Positions 7,547-14,539 of a stretch of 22,698 bases of DNA are shown in pieces. The stretch spans positions 1 through 22,698 of the forward strand of contig CAJUIV010000023.1 in NCBI GenBank assembly GCA_910586905.1. The letters run 5' to 3'. A model generated the notes under the pieces. That model saw nothing but the letters and a program-made list of their open reading frames with translations, ran no database searches and was not told the origin of the DNA. Source of the stretch: an uncultured Christensenellaceae bacterium. Its GTDB lineage: Bacteria > Bacillota > Clostridia > Christensenellales > CAG-314. The first letter of the stretch is position 1. Each line of letters starts with the position of its first letter. The translations under genes and the position numbers were made by a program.

Positions 7547-9193
7547 CTATTTTTTTAATTTGTAAGTGCAGCCGTCTACTGCGGAACCGCACGTTTTCGC
7601 CCAGTTTTTAAGGAAAAAGTTTCCGTAGTTACTAACGCCTATATCGGCATCGCGGAAGCGTTGCGCAAGTTCCTTTGCTTTTACGTCGCAGGATATTTTG
7701 CCTTTGGAAACGCTTATATCTATTTCGTCGCCGTCTTGCAAAACGCTGAATAAACTTTGTTCGTTAGATTCCGGCGTTATATGCCCTACGACTATGCCGT
7801 TGTAAAAATCCGAAATTCTGCCGTCGGTAATTACCGCAACTTTATCCTCGAGGTCGAAACCTTTTAAGAGGGCGAGCGACGTATAAATCTCTCTCATGCC
7901 CGGTCCGCTTTTGGGACCTTCGCCTCGTATTACGACGACGTCTCCGGAACGGATTTCTCTGTGAAGTAAAGCGTCTATCGCCGTTTCTTCATTAGAGTAA
8001 ACTTTGGCTGTACCTGTGAAATTAGATTCGTTTTTATACTGTACGAACGCGCCGTCTTCCGCGACGTTTCCGTATATAACGCGCAGACGGGACGAACCGA
8101 TAACGCTGTTATCCGCCGGTCTAATAACTTGTGCGTTAATAACGGTAACGTTTTCCAGCATTTGTTCTAGCGTCAGACCGTCGTTAACCAGCACGTCGCC
8201 TTTTACAAGTTTTGCGTCTAAAAGCTGTTTCAGCATTGCGTAAACGCCGCCGGCCTTATGAAATTGCGGCATAATACAGCTGTTTTCGTCTTCTTGATTT
8301 AAAAGCAGCGGAGTACTTTTTGCAATATCGCCGATAGTTTTAAAGGTCAGATTTTTTATACTTAGTTCTTTTGCTATAGCAATTAAATTAAGCATTGTAG
8401 TCGAGCTGCCGCCGCATGCGAGGTCAAGCGTCGCTACGTTGCATAATGACGTTTGGGTAAGAAGTCTACGCGGAGAGCACTTGCTGGCCGCAAGTTTGAC
8501 GGCCAATTCGCCCGTTTGATAGGCTATCTTTTTGCGTTCTATCGATTGCGCTGGAGCGGTGCCGTTGCCTCTTACAGCTAAGCCTACGGCTTCGAGTACG
8601 CAGTTAAAACTGTTTGCGCCGTATCGTTCGCAATCGGTTCCCAATGCAAGCGGTAAATTGCTTTCTATTTCGCCAATAGCTTCGAAAGGCGTTTTGCCGG
8701 TTTTTATGCGCGCTATTTGCTCGAAAAAGTGTATGAAACCGTGTTCTTTGCGTTGATATACTATCGGCATCATAGTACCTTCGCAAACGAATGCGCAAGG
8801 CATATTCATCCTTATTGCCCCCAATAGCATACCTGCAACGACGTTTGGTTCGCTTGCTACAAAAACCAATCCGTCGAAAAATTCGTTAGAACAAAGCAGT
8901 TCGACTGCGTTTGCAGTTAAATCTCGCGAAGGTAAATCGTATTTTGTAGATTGCGTTCCGTGAAGAGCGGTGCAGTCTATGGACGATACGTATGATATTT
9001 TCGTCGCTGCTCCGCTGGCTGTGATGCCTTCTTTAACGCGGGCGCATATTGCGTCGAGATTCTTGTGGGCGGTTGTCGCGCCGTTTTGCGCCGATATAAT
9101 ACCGATTAAAGGCTTTTCTGCGTTAATTTCAACGCAATTTATCATCGCTTTTTGCGGAAGTTTGTCGAGTTGTTCAATAAATTCTCGTAGCAT
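7547..9193 (-). CDS. Divergent IlvD/Edd-family protein, probably not a classical dihydroxy-acid dehydratase
   Basis: 548 residues that align along the whole IlvD/Edd fold: SRDLTANAVELL (~90), FDGLVFVAS (~106), AGMLLGAIRMNMP (~120), ACGGSSTTMLNLIAIAKEL, VIYGNVAEDGAFV, GPKSGPGMREIYT and VAVITDGRISD near the end. Classical members bind an Fe-S cluster with cysteines in TPC, CDK and GACGG, and Mg with the CDK lysine. Here these read TTA (A42), SEPN (S114) and GTDCE, so all are changed. The serine of RxSGG is kept (RISDFYNG). Function is unknown: a different dehydratase, a non-Fe-S enzyme, or a pseudoenzyme. No branched-chain amino acid gene is nearby. Start has AGAGG 6 bases upstream. Confidence 0.8.
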   Translation of the reverse strand: MLREFIEQLDKLPQKAMINCVEINAEKPLIGIISAQNGATTAHKNLDAICARVKEGITASGAATKISYVSSIDCTALHGTQSTKYDLPSRDLTANAVELLCSNEFFDGLVFVASEPNVVAGMLLGAIRMNMPCAFVCEGTMMPIVYQRKEHGFIHFFEQIARIKTGKTPFEAIGEIESNLPLALGTDCERYGANSFNCVLEAVGLAVRGNGTAPAQSIERKKIAYQTGELAVKLAASKCSPRRLLTQTSLCNVATLDLACGGSSTTMLNLIAIAKELSIKNLTFKTIGDIAKSTPLLLNQEDENSCIMPQFHKAGGVYAMLKQLLDAKLVKGDVLVNDGLTLEQMLENVTVINAQVIRPADNSVIGSSRLRVIYGNVAEDGAFVQYKNESNFTGTAKVYSNEETAIDALLHREIRSGDVVVIRGEGPKSGPGMREIYTSLALLKGFDLEDKVAVITDGRISDFYNGIVVGHITPESNEQSLFSVLQDGDEIDISVSKGKISCDVKAKELAQRFRDADIGVSNYGNFFLKNWAKTCGSAVDGCTYKLKK

Positions 9194-9212
9194 AGTGTAC
9201 CTCTGTAATCTT

Positions 9213-9241
9213 ATTTTATTACTTTAATTCAACCTTGTCAA
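9213..9241 (-). promoter_or_regulatory. SigA-type promoter of the IlvD-like gene
   Basis: On the minus strand TTGACA (9241-9236), 17 bases, TAAAAT (9218-9213), about 20 bases before the ATG. It is divergent from the sigG promoter. Confidence 0.8.
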
Positions 9242-9252
9242 CCGCTCTTCTT

Positions 9253-9281
9253 GTATAATAGTACTTTTTTAAGAGCAAACT
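9253..9281 (+). promoter_or_regulatory. Probable SigF-type promoter of sigG
   Basis: GTATA (9253-9257), exactly 15 bases, then GAGCAAACT (9273-9281). This fits the SigF pattern GYATA-N15-GGNNANANT with one mismatch. SigF control of sigG is established in Bacillus. A TATAAT overlaps the -35 box but lacks a good SigA -35. Confidence 0.55.
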
Positions 9282-9309
9282 AACATAAATAAGCGCTACG
9301 GAGGTACTT

Positions 9310-10080
9310 GTGGGGAAAAAAGTAACCATTTGCGGAGTAGATACGTCCGCTTTGCCTAAATTATCTCAAAAAGAAGCTAACGAATTGCTTGAAAAAATCG
9401 GTAAAGGGGACCAAACCGCGCGCAGCTATTTTATAAACTGCAATTTGCGTTTGGTGCTTTCAATCGTGCAGCGTTATTCGTACAAAGTTGACAATCCCGA
9501 CGATATTTTTCAAATAGGATGCGTGGGTTTGATAAAGGCCGTAGACAATTTCAGAATCGATGTCGGAGTGCGTTTCAGCACGTACGCCGTCCCTATGATA
9601 CTCGGTGAAATCAGACGTTACCTGAGAGAAGGGTCTATGCGCGTAAGCCGCGGCGTAAGAGATATCGCTTATCAGGCGCTGCAAACGCGCGAACGATTGG
9701 AAAGCGAAGCGGTAGACGAAGCGTCTATACAAATGATTGCAGACGAAATGAAACTTCCGGTTTACAAAGTTTTGTATTGCTTGGACGCGATATCCGACCC
9801 GATTTCTCTCAACGAAGCGGTGTATTCTGACGAGGACGACAGTTTGTCCTTGCAGGATAACATATACGACTCGAAATGTTCCGAAAACATTTGGGCGGAA
9901 AACGTTACTTTATTCGACGCCTTGAAATCGTTGGATGAAAAAGAGAAAAATATAGTCGTAAAACGGTATTTCGAAGGCAAAACCCAAACGGAAGTATCCG
10001 CAGAAATAGGACTGAGTCAGGCGCAGGTATCGCGTTTGGAAAAAAATGCAGTAACGCAGCTGAGGCAAGATATGGCGTAA
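9310..10080 (+). CDS. sigG: RNA polymerase sporulation sigma factor SigG
   Basis: Late forespore sigma factor, 256 residues (Bacillus about 260). The N-terminus KKVTICGVDTSALPKLS is the SigG-specific extension. Region 2 reads NLRLVLSIVQRYSYKVDNPDDIFQIGCVGLIKAVDNFRIDVGVRFSTYAVPMILGEIRRYLRE, region 3 starts VSRGVRDIAYQAL, and region 4 carries the helix-turn-helix TQTEVSAEIGLSQAQVSRLEK. Start is GTG with GGAGG 8 bases before it. In Bacillus sigG follows spoIIGA-sigE; those genes are absent here and the divergent IlvD-like gene takes their place. The downstream neighbour ylmC/ymxH is the usual one. Confidence 0.93.
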   Translation: MGKKVTICGVDTSALPKLSQKEANELLEKIGKGDQTARSYFINCNLRLVLSIVQRYSYKVDNPDDIFQIGCVGLIKAVDNFRIDVGVRFSTYAVPMILGEIRRYLREGSMRVSRGVRDIAYQALQTRERLESEAVDEASIQMIADEMKLPVYKVLYCLDAISDPISLNEAVYSDEDDSLSLQDNIYDSKCSENIWAENVTLFDALKSLDEKEKNIVVKRYFEGKTQTEVSAEIGLSQAQVSRLEKNAVTQLRQDMA

Positions 10081-10150
10081 GCTTGTACTTTTTATTTTTT
10101 ACGAGTAATAAACTAAAAGTTAGGACGCTATATTAGTAGCGGAGTATTAT

Positions 10151-10465
10151 ATGGAAATCAGTTATACCGAATTGCGCACTAAAGAAGTGGTCAATTTACA
10201 AAACGGCGCTCGTATGGGAAAAATCATAGATATGATTATCGACAGTAACGGAAAAAACGTTTTAGGACTGGTTGTTCCCGGAGTTCGAAAAGTGTTCAGA
10301 GCCGGAGAAGATATTTTTATTCCGTGGTGCAATATAACAAAAATAGGAAGCGACGTGATTTTGGTTTCTCTTGATGTTTCAACGTTGACCAACGTTACGA
10401 AATCGTCCGATATGGATTTGGGAAAACACGGAAGTCAATGCTGCGACGATAACGATTATTTGTAA
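10151..10465 (+). CDS. YlmC/YmxH-type PRC-barrel sporulation protein
   Basis: A 104-residue protein whose first ~80 residues form a PRC-barrel: YTELRTKEVVNLQNGARMGKIIDMIID, then GLVVPG, IPWCNITKIGSDVILVSL. This is the YlmC/YmxH family, found next to sigG or other sporulation genes in most spore formers, with poorly defined function. The C-terminus is acidic with two adjacent cysteines (SQCCDDND). The ATG is preceded by GCGGAGT. It lies 70 bases after sigG with no clear terminator between, so co-transcription is likely. Confidence 0.88.
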   Translation: MEISYTELRTKEVVNLQNGARMGKIIDMIIDSNGKNVLGLVVPGVRKVFRAGEDIFIPWCNITKIGSDVILVSLDVSTLTNVTKSSDMDLGKHGSQCCDDNDYL

Positions 10466-10558
10466 TTTTGTTTCAAAAAAACTCTAATTACATCATATAA
10501 CGCCGACTTTTGAAATAATATGCCAGACATAGTATTTAAAAATCGGAATATTAACCCA

Positions 10559-10609
10559 AAATTATAGCTGTTTGATAACTCGCAACGCATTATCAAACGG
10601 CTATAATTT
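10559..10609 (+). repeat. Long inverted repeat / hairpin between ylmC and the RluA gene
   Basis: A 20-bp stem (10559-10578 with 10590-10609, one G-U pair) with an 11-base loop CTCGCAACGCA. A T-rich but interrupted tail follows, so it may act as the sigG-ylmC terminator. Confidence 0.7.
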
Positions 10610-10623
10610 ATTTATACAAATAT

Positions 10624-10652
10624 TTGCTTTTTTTATCATTATTTGTTATAAT
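10624..10652 (+). promoter_or_regulatory. Promoter of the RluA-family gene (leaderless)
   Basis: TTGCTT (10624-10629), 17 bases, TATAAT (10647-10652). Only six bases separate the -10 from the start ATG, so initiation is predicted at or very near the A of the ATG. Confidence 0.7.
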
Positions 10653-10658
10653 ATATCC

Positions 10659-11510
10659 ATGCTCAAAGAAATCGAAGTAAAGACTAAGCAGCTTTTATCC
10701 GACGCGATAGGGGACAATACCGATTTGGGGTACTACCGCGTTCATAAAATAATAAAAAACCGAAACGTCAAAATTAACGGTGTTCGAGTGGGTTCCGATA
10801 TGAACGTTAACGTCGGAGATATCGTTTACGTATATCTCGCCGATAGAGAAAAGAACAGCGTAGAGGTTGTTTATCGCGACGATAATATTTTGGTCGTCAG
10901 CAAATCTTCGGGTATAGAAGTTACCGGAGAAGATTCTTTGACAGAACGTATAAACAACGTATTGACCGACGCGGTGGCGGTTCCCGTTCATCGGCTTGAC
11001 CGCAATACTATGGGCTTAGTTGTATTCGCTTTGAACAAAACTGCTGAAAACGAATTGCTCGAATCGTTTAAAATAAGAGAGATTGATAAAACTTATCATT
11101 GCGTAGTCGTCGGTTCTCCCAAGCAGCAAAGCGCCAAGTTAAAAGCGTATTTGTTTAAGGACGCAAAAAAGAGCTTGGTTTATATCAGCGAAACGCAAAA
11201 GCAAGGTTACTTACCGATAGAAACACATTATCAACTCGTTAAAAAACTTAACCCCGAGCTGTCTTTATTGGAAGTAAAACCGATAACGGGACGAACGCAT
11301 CAAATACGAGCCCATTTGGCGAGTATACGTATTCCCATTTTGGGCGACGGAAAGTACGGCGTGAATAAAATAAACCGTAAATACCGCGTCAAAACTCAGT
11401 TGCTATGCTGTACTAAAATAACGTTCCATTTTAAGCAGGGTACTTTAAAATATCTAGACGGAAAAAGCGTTGTTTTGGGCGTGGATTTGACTCAATATTA
11501 CAAAAAGTGA
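10659..11510 (+). CDS. RluA-family pseudouridine synthase
   Basis: A 283-residue RNA pseudouridine synthase of the RluA/RluD family. It has an N-terminal S4-like segment (YYRVHKIIKNRNVKINGVRVGSDMNVNVGDIVYVY, ~25-59). The catalytic motif is HRLDRNTMGLVVFAL with D114. Later blocks DKTYHCVVVG and ITGRTHQIRAHLASIRIPILGDGKYG are also typical. It would modify uridines in 23S rRNA or possibly tRNA; the exact site is not predictable. A longer frame from 10572 reads through the hairpin and promoter and is rejected. No Shine-Dalgarno is present because the transcript seems to begin at the ATG. Confidence 0.9.
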   Translation: MLKEIEVKTKQLLSDAIGDNTDLGYYRVHKIIKNRNVKINGVRVGSDMNVNVGDIVYVYLADREKNSVEVVYRDDNILVVSKSSGIEVTGEDSLTERINNVLTDAVAVPVHRLDRNTMGLVVFALNKTAENELLESFKIREIDKTYHCVVVGSPKQQSAKLKAYLFKDAKKSLVYISETQKQGYLPIETHYQLVKKLNPELSLLEVKPITGRTHQIRAHLASIRIPILGDGKYGVNKINRKYRVKTQLLCCTKITFHFKQGTLKYLDGKSVVLGVDLTQYYKK

Positions 11511-11528
11511 AATTTTGTGAGGAAATAT

Positions 11529-12359
11529 ATGAAAAAAGTTTTGATTGTATCTTTATGCATTTTGATGTTGTTTACTTGCGTTGCGTGTACGCCAAACGGA
11601 TTTATGTCTAAATCTCAGACGAAAAAGGTTTATAACGAATTTGGCAGACCGCAAGCAAAAATGACTATAAATTATAAAATCGGTAACGATGAAGTTAAAG
11701 TTGAAGCCGTTTACGATTTACTTTTAGACAAAACGCCTATCACCGTTATAAACTTTATAAATTTAGTAAACGACGGCTTCTATAACGACAGTATATCCGA
11801 TAAGTATAACTCGACGTATCACTATTTGACGATAGGCAAGTATACTTATGAAAAAGAAAGCGCCGACAGCGACGCCTATAGATATTATTACAATAAAAGC
11901 GGGAAAACGTTCGTCGGCGAATTTGCAAGTAACAAATATCCCGAACCCAAATTGAACGAAGGCGGATATTCCGAGTTTTCGCTGTTTTCTTTGGCAATGT
12001 ATTACGAAAACATAGGCGATTCGTCAAAATCTGCCGATTATTTCAATAGCGCGAACGGAACGCTTATTCTTGCAACGGCGGATAAGGATAAACTTTTGAA
12101 TTCCGAGAATTGCGCGGTATTTGCAAAATTAAATTCGGTTTCCGTTTCGTATAATGGCAAAGACCCTATAAATTACGGAGATAAAGCTCCCGCAACAATT
12201 ATTTCTCATTTAACGTCGTTTACGTCTACAACATCGAGAACCGTTTATAACAAGGATAACACAATAGGCGATTCGATATCTATTATGTCAACGAGAGTTA
12301 TGTTTAATATTGAAATGCTTGGAGATAAAGATTGGTCTAAGTTGCCTAAAGTAGGCTGA
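11529..12359 (+). CDS. Lipoprotein with a degenerate cyclophilin-like domain
   Basis: A 276-residue exported lipoprotein. Residues 1-19 are a signal peptide (MKKVLIVSLCILMLFTCVA) ending at C20, the predicted lipidated cysteine; the -3 position is Cys rather than the usual Leu. Residues ~35-90 resemble the start of cyclophilin peptidyl-prolyl isomerases (VYDLLLDKTPITVINFINLVNDGFYND). The catalytic FHRV segment reads YHYL, and the later glutamine/glycine motif is not evident. Proline-isomerase activity is therefore doubtful, while a folding or binding role at the membrane is plausible. The ATG at 11529 has AGGA 5 bases upstream; the GTG at 11517 overlaps that site. It lies 18 bases after the RluA gene. 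Confidence 0.75.
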   Translation: MKKVLIVSLCILMLFTCVACTPNGFMSKSQTKKVYNEFGRPQAKMTINYKIGNDEVKVEAVYDLLLDKTPITVINFINLVNDGFYNDSISDKYNSTYHYLTIGKYTYEKESADSDAYRYYYNKSGKTFVGEFASNKYPEPKLNEGGYSEFSLFSLAMYYENIGDSSKSADYFNSANGTLILATADKDKLLNSENCAVFAKLNSVSVSYNGKDPINYGDKAPATIISHLTSFTSTTSRTVYNKDNTIGDSISIMSTRVMFNIEMLGDKDWSKLPKVG

Positions 12360-12371
12360 TTTTGCTATATG
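12342..12371 (+). promoter_or_regulatory. Candidate promoter for der
   Basis: TTGCCT (12342-12347), 18 bases, TATATG (12366-12371). Initiation would fall near 12378, inside the left arm of the terminator hairpin, so this transcript would escape it. Match to consensus is only moderate. Confidence 0.35.
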
Positions 12372-12372
12372 T

Positions 12373-12399
12373 AAGGCAACCGTTCAGGTTGCCTTTTTT
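12373..12399 (+). terminator. Intrinsic terminator directly upstream of der
   Basis: AAGGCAACC (12373-12381) pairs with GGTTGCCTT (12387-12395) around GTTCA, followed by six Ts (12394-12399). It ends 12 bases before the der ATG. Confidence 0.88.
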
Positions 12400-12411
12400 A
12401 ACGGAGACACT

Positions 12412-13737
12412 ATGAAAAAACCTTTAGTTGCCGTAGTAGGAAAACCCAACGTCGGCAAATCAACTTTTTTTAATAAAGTTTGCGGCGGACGTATATCGAT
12501 AGTTTCGGATATGCCCGGAGTTACTCGCGACCGCGTTTATGCCGACGCCGAATGGCTGGGACGAAAGTTTACTTTGGTTGATACGGGCGGTATACAGTTC
12601 AAAAGCGACGACGTAATGTTTAAGCATATAAAAGAACAAGCGGAAATCGCTTTGGATTTATCTGATGTAATTTTGTTTTTCTGCGATTATAAAGGCGGTT
12701 TAACTTCGGAAGACTACGATATAGCCGCTATGCTGCGAAAAACCAGCAAGCCGGTTTTGTTGGTCGTTAATAAGGTGGATAATTATACCGAAGCTGATTT
12801 GACCGATTTTTACAGTTTGGGTTACGGAGATTTCTTTCCTATTGCGGCCGAACAAAAACAAGGAGTCGGAGATTTATTGGACGAAGTGGTTTCTTATTTT
12901 CCTCAAATAGAAGCCGACGATACTGATAATGATACTATAAAAATAGCCGTGGTAGGCAAGCCTAATGCCGGGAAATCGTCGCTTGTTAACAAAATATTGG
13001 GATACGACCGTACGATAGTTTCCGATATTGCCGGAACTACGCGCGATGCGATAGACACGCCTTTTGAATGTAACGGTCAAAATTATGTTATTATAGATAC
13101 CGCCGGTATGCGAAAAAAACGCGCCATACAAAACGATAGCGTCGAACAGTACAGCGTTATGCGTTCGCTAAACGCGGTACGTCGGGCGGACGTGTGTCTT
13201 ATAGTAATGGACGCTCAAGAGGGGCTATCCGAGCAGGACGTTAAAATTGCGGGATTTATTCACGAAGAAGGCAAACCGTCGGTTGTAGTTATCAATAAAT
13301 GGGATTTGATAGAGAAAGATACTCATACGATAGAAAAGTTTAAAAAGCAGCTTGCGTGCGACCTGGCTTTTATGGATTACTTCAGGAGTATTACCGTTTC
13401 GGCGTTAACCGGTCAGCGCATAAATAAACTTTTGGAAGAAGTAGATTACGTATATGCGAAATCCAATTTCCGTTGTTCTACGGGCGTTTTAAACGACGTT
13501 GTTGCCGACGCTATAAGAGCTGTCGAGCCTCCTGCGCTAAAAGGACGCCGCGCTAAGATTAAATACGCTACTCAGCCCGATACTCAACCTCCTACGTTTG
13601 TATTTTTCACTAACGACTCCGATTTGGTTCACTTTTCATATCGAAGATATCTCGAAAATTACTTGCGTCGAGCTTTCGGTTTGGACGGCACGCCTATCAA
13701 ATTGATATTTAAAGACGGCAACGATAAGGAAGAGTAA
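12412..13737 (+). CDS. der: Ribosome-assembly GTPase Der (EngA)
   Basis: Essential double-domain GTPase for 50S ribosomal subunit maturation, 441 residues as usual. GTPase domain 1 has GKPNVGKST (~10-18), DTGG and NKVD. Domain 2 has GKPNAGKSS (~180), DTAGMRKK and NKWD. The C-terminal KH-like domain includes ATQPDTQPPTFVFFTN and the end block SYRRYLENYLRRAFGLDGTPIKL. GGAG lies shortly before the ATG. The stop overlaps the plsY ATG by one base (TAATG), so the two are coupled; this der-plsY order is common in Clostridia. Confidence 0.97.
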   Translation: MKKPLVAVVGKPNVGKSTFFNKVCGGRISIVSDMPGVTRDRVYADAEWLGRKFTLVDTGGIQFKSDDVMFKHIKEQAEIALDLSDVILFFCDYKGGLTSEDYDIAAMLRKTSKPVLLVVNKVDNYTEADLTDFYSLGYGDFFPIAAEQKQGVGDLLDEVVSYFPQIEADDTDNDTIKIAVVGKPNAGKSSLVNKILGYDRTIVSDIAGTTRDAIDTPFECNGQNYVIIDTAGMRKKRAIQNDSVEQYSVMRSLNAVRRADVCLIVMDAQEGLSEQDVKIAGFIHEEGKPSVVVINKWDLIEKDTHTIEKFKKQLACDLAFMDYFRSITVSALTGQRINKLLEEVDYVYAKSNFRCSTGVLNDVVADAIRAVEPPALKGRRAKIKYATQPDTQPPTFVFFTNDSDLVHFSYRRYLENYLRRAFGLDGTPIKLIFKDGNDKEE

Positions 13738-14492
13738 TGTTTGATTTGTTCGTAAAATATTGGTGGCAGTTTTGTTTGGTTGCCGTTGCGTCATATTTTG
13801 TCGGAAATATAAATTTTGCCGTGATTTTTTCCAAACTTATCGAAAAACGAGACGTTCGCGAGCTTGGAAGCGGTAACCCCGGTACGACTAATATGTTTAG
13901 GGTATTCGGTTTGCGAATGGGCGTTTTAACTTTCATATGCGATTGTTTAAAAGGCGTTATTTGCTGCTTACTATCGCGATGGATATTTACCGTATTTAAC
14001 GACAATGCCGTGCTAATTCAAATAGGCTATTTTGCGGGCTTGTTTGCGGTGTTGGGGCATATATTCCCGATTATATACCGATTTCGCGGCGGTAAAGGCG
14101 TAGCTACGAGCATCGGCGTTTTATTGGTTAATCAACCGATTTTGATGCTTTGTTGCATCGTACCCGCAATTTTAATCATACTTATTTCGGATAGAATGTC
14201 CGTGTTTGCCATACTGCTTAGTTTGTTTATGATTGTTTGGTGTTGGACGGTATTGTATGACCGAATAGGGGCTTTTGCTTGCGCTGCTTTTACGTTGATG
14301 TTCGTTTTGGTTATATTTGCGCACAGACACAATATCGCGCGTATTTTTACCGGCAGGGAAGCGCGTTTGGGCGTTCGCAAAGCGTTGCGCGGTAAAAGCG
14401 AACATCGTTTGCGCGAATTGGAAGAACGTAAAGCGAAAAAGCTTGAAAGCAGCGATTCTAACCAAAACGACGATAACGACGCGAGCGAATAA
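13737..14492 (+). CDS. plsY: Glycerol-3-phosphate acyltransferase PlsY
   Basis: Membrane enzyme that transfers an acyl group from acyl phosphate to glycerol-3-phosphate, the first step of phospholipid synthesis. Family motifs are visible: LGSGNPGTTNMFRVFG (~42-57), GHIFPIIYRFRGGKGVATSIG (~105-125) and HRHNIARIFTGREARLG (~197-213). Several hydrophobic membrane segments lie between them. At 251 residues it is longer than the usual ~200: the last ~40 residues form a charged, basic-then-acidic tail (ELEERKAKKLE... NDDNDASE), probably cytosolic and disordered. Translation is coupled to der. Confidence 0.95.
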   Translation: MFDLFVKYWWQFCLVAVASYFVGNINFAVIFSKLIEKRDVRELGSGNPGTTNMFRVFGLRMGVLTFICDCLKGVICCLLSRWIFTVFNDNAVLIQIGYFAGLFAVLGHIFPIIYRFRGGKGVATSIGVLLVNQPILMLCCIVPAILIILISDRMSVFAILLSLFMIVWCWTVLYDRIGAFACAAFTLMFVLVIFAHRHNIARIFTGREARLGVRKALRGKSEHRLRELEERKAKKLESSDSNQNDDNDASE

Positions 14493-14539
14493 TTTTGAAT
14501 AGAGTAAAGTTGTAACTTGAATTATACGGAAGGATTTTA

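Noticed and set aside
8004..8243. Open frames antisense to the IlvD-like gene (also at 8532 and 8970)
   Set aside because: They are shadows of the true frame, without ribosome sites or recognisable motifs.
10572..10658. Upstream extension of the RluA-family protein
   Set aside because: It would translate the hairpin and the promoter; the sequence is hydrophobic low-complexity and the family homology begins after 10659.
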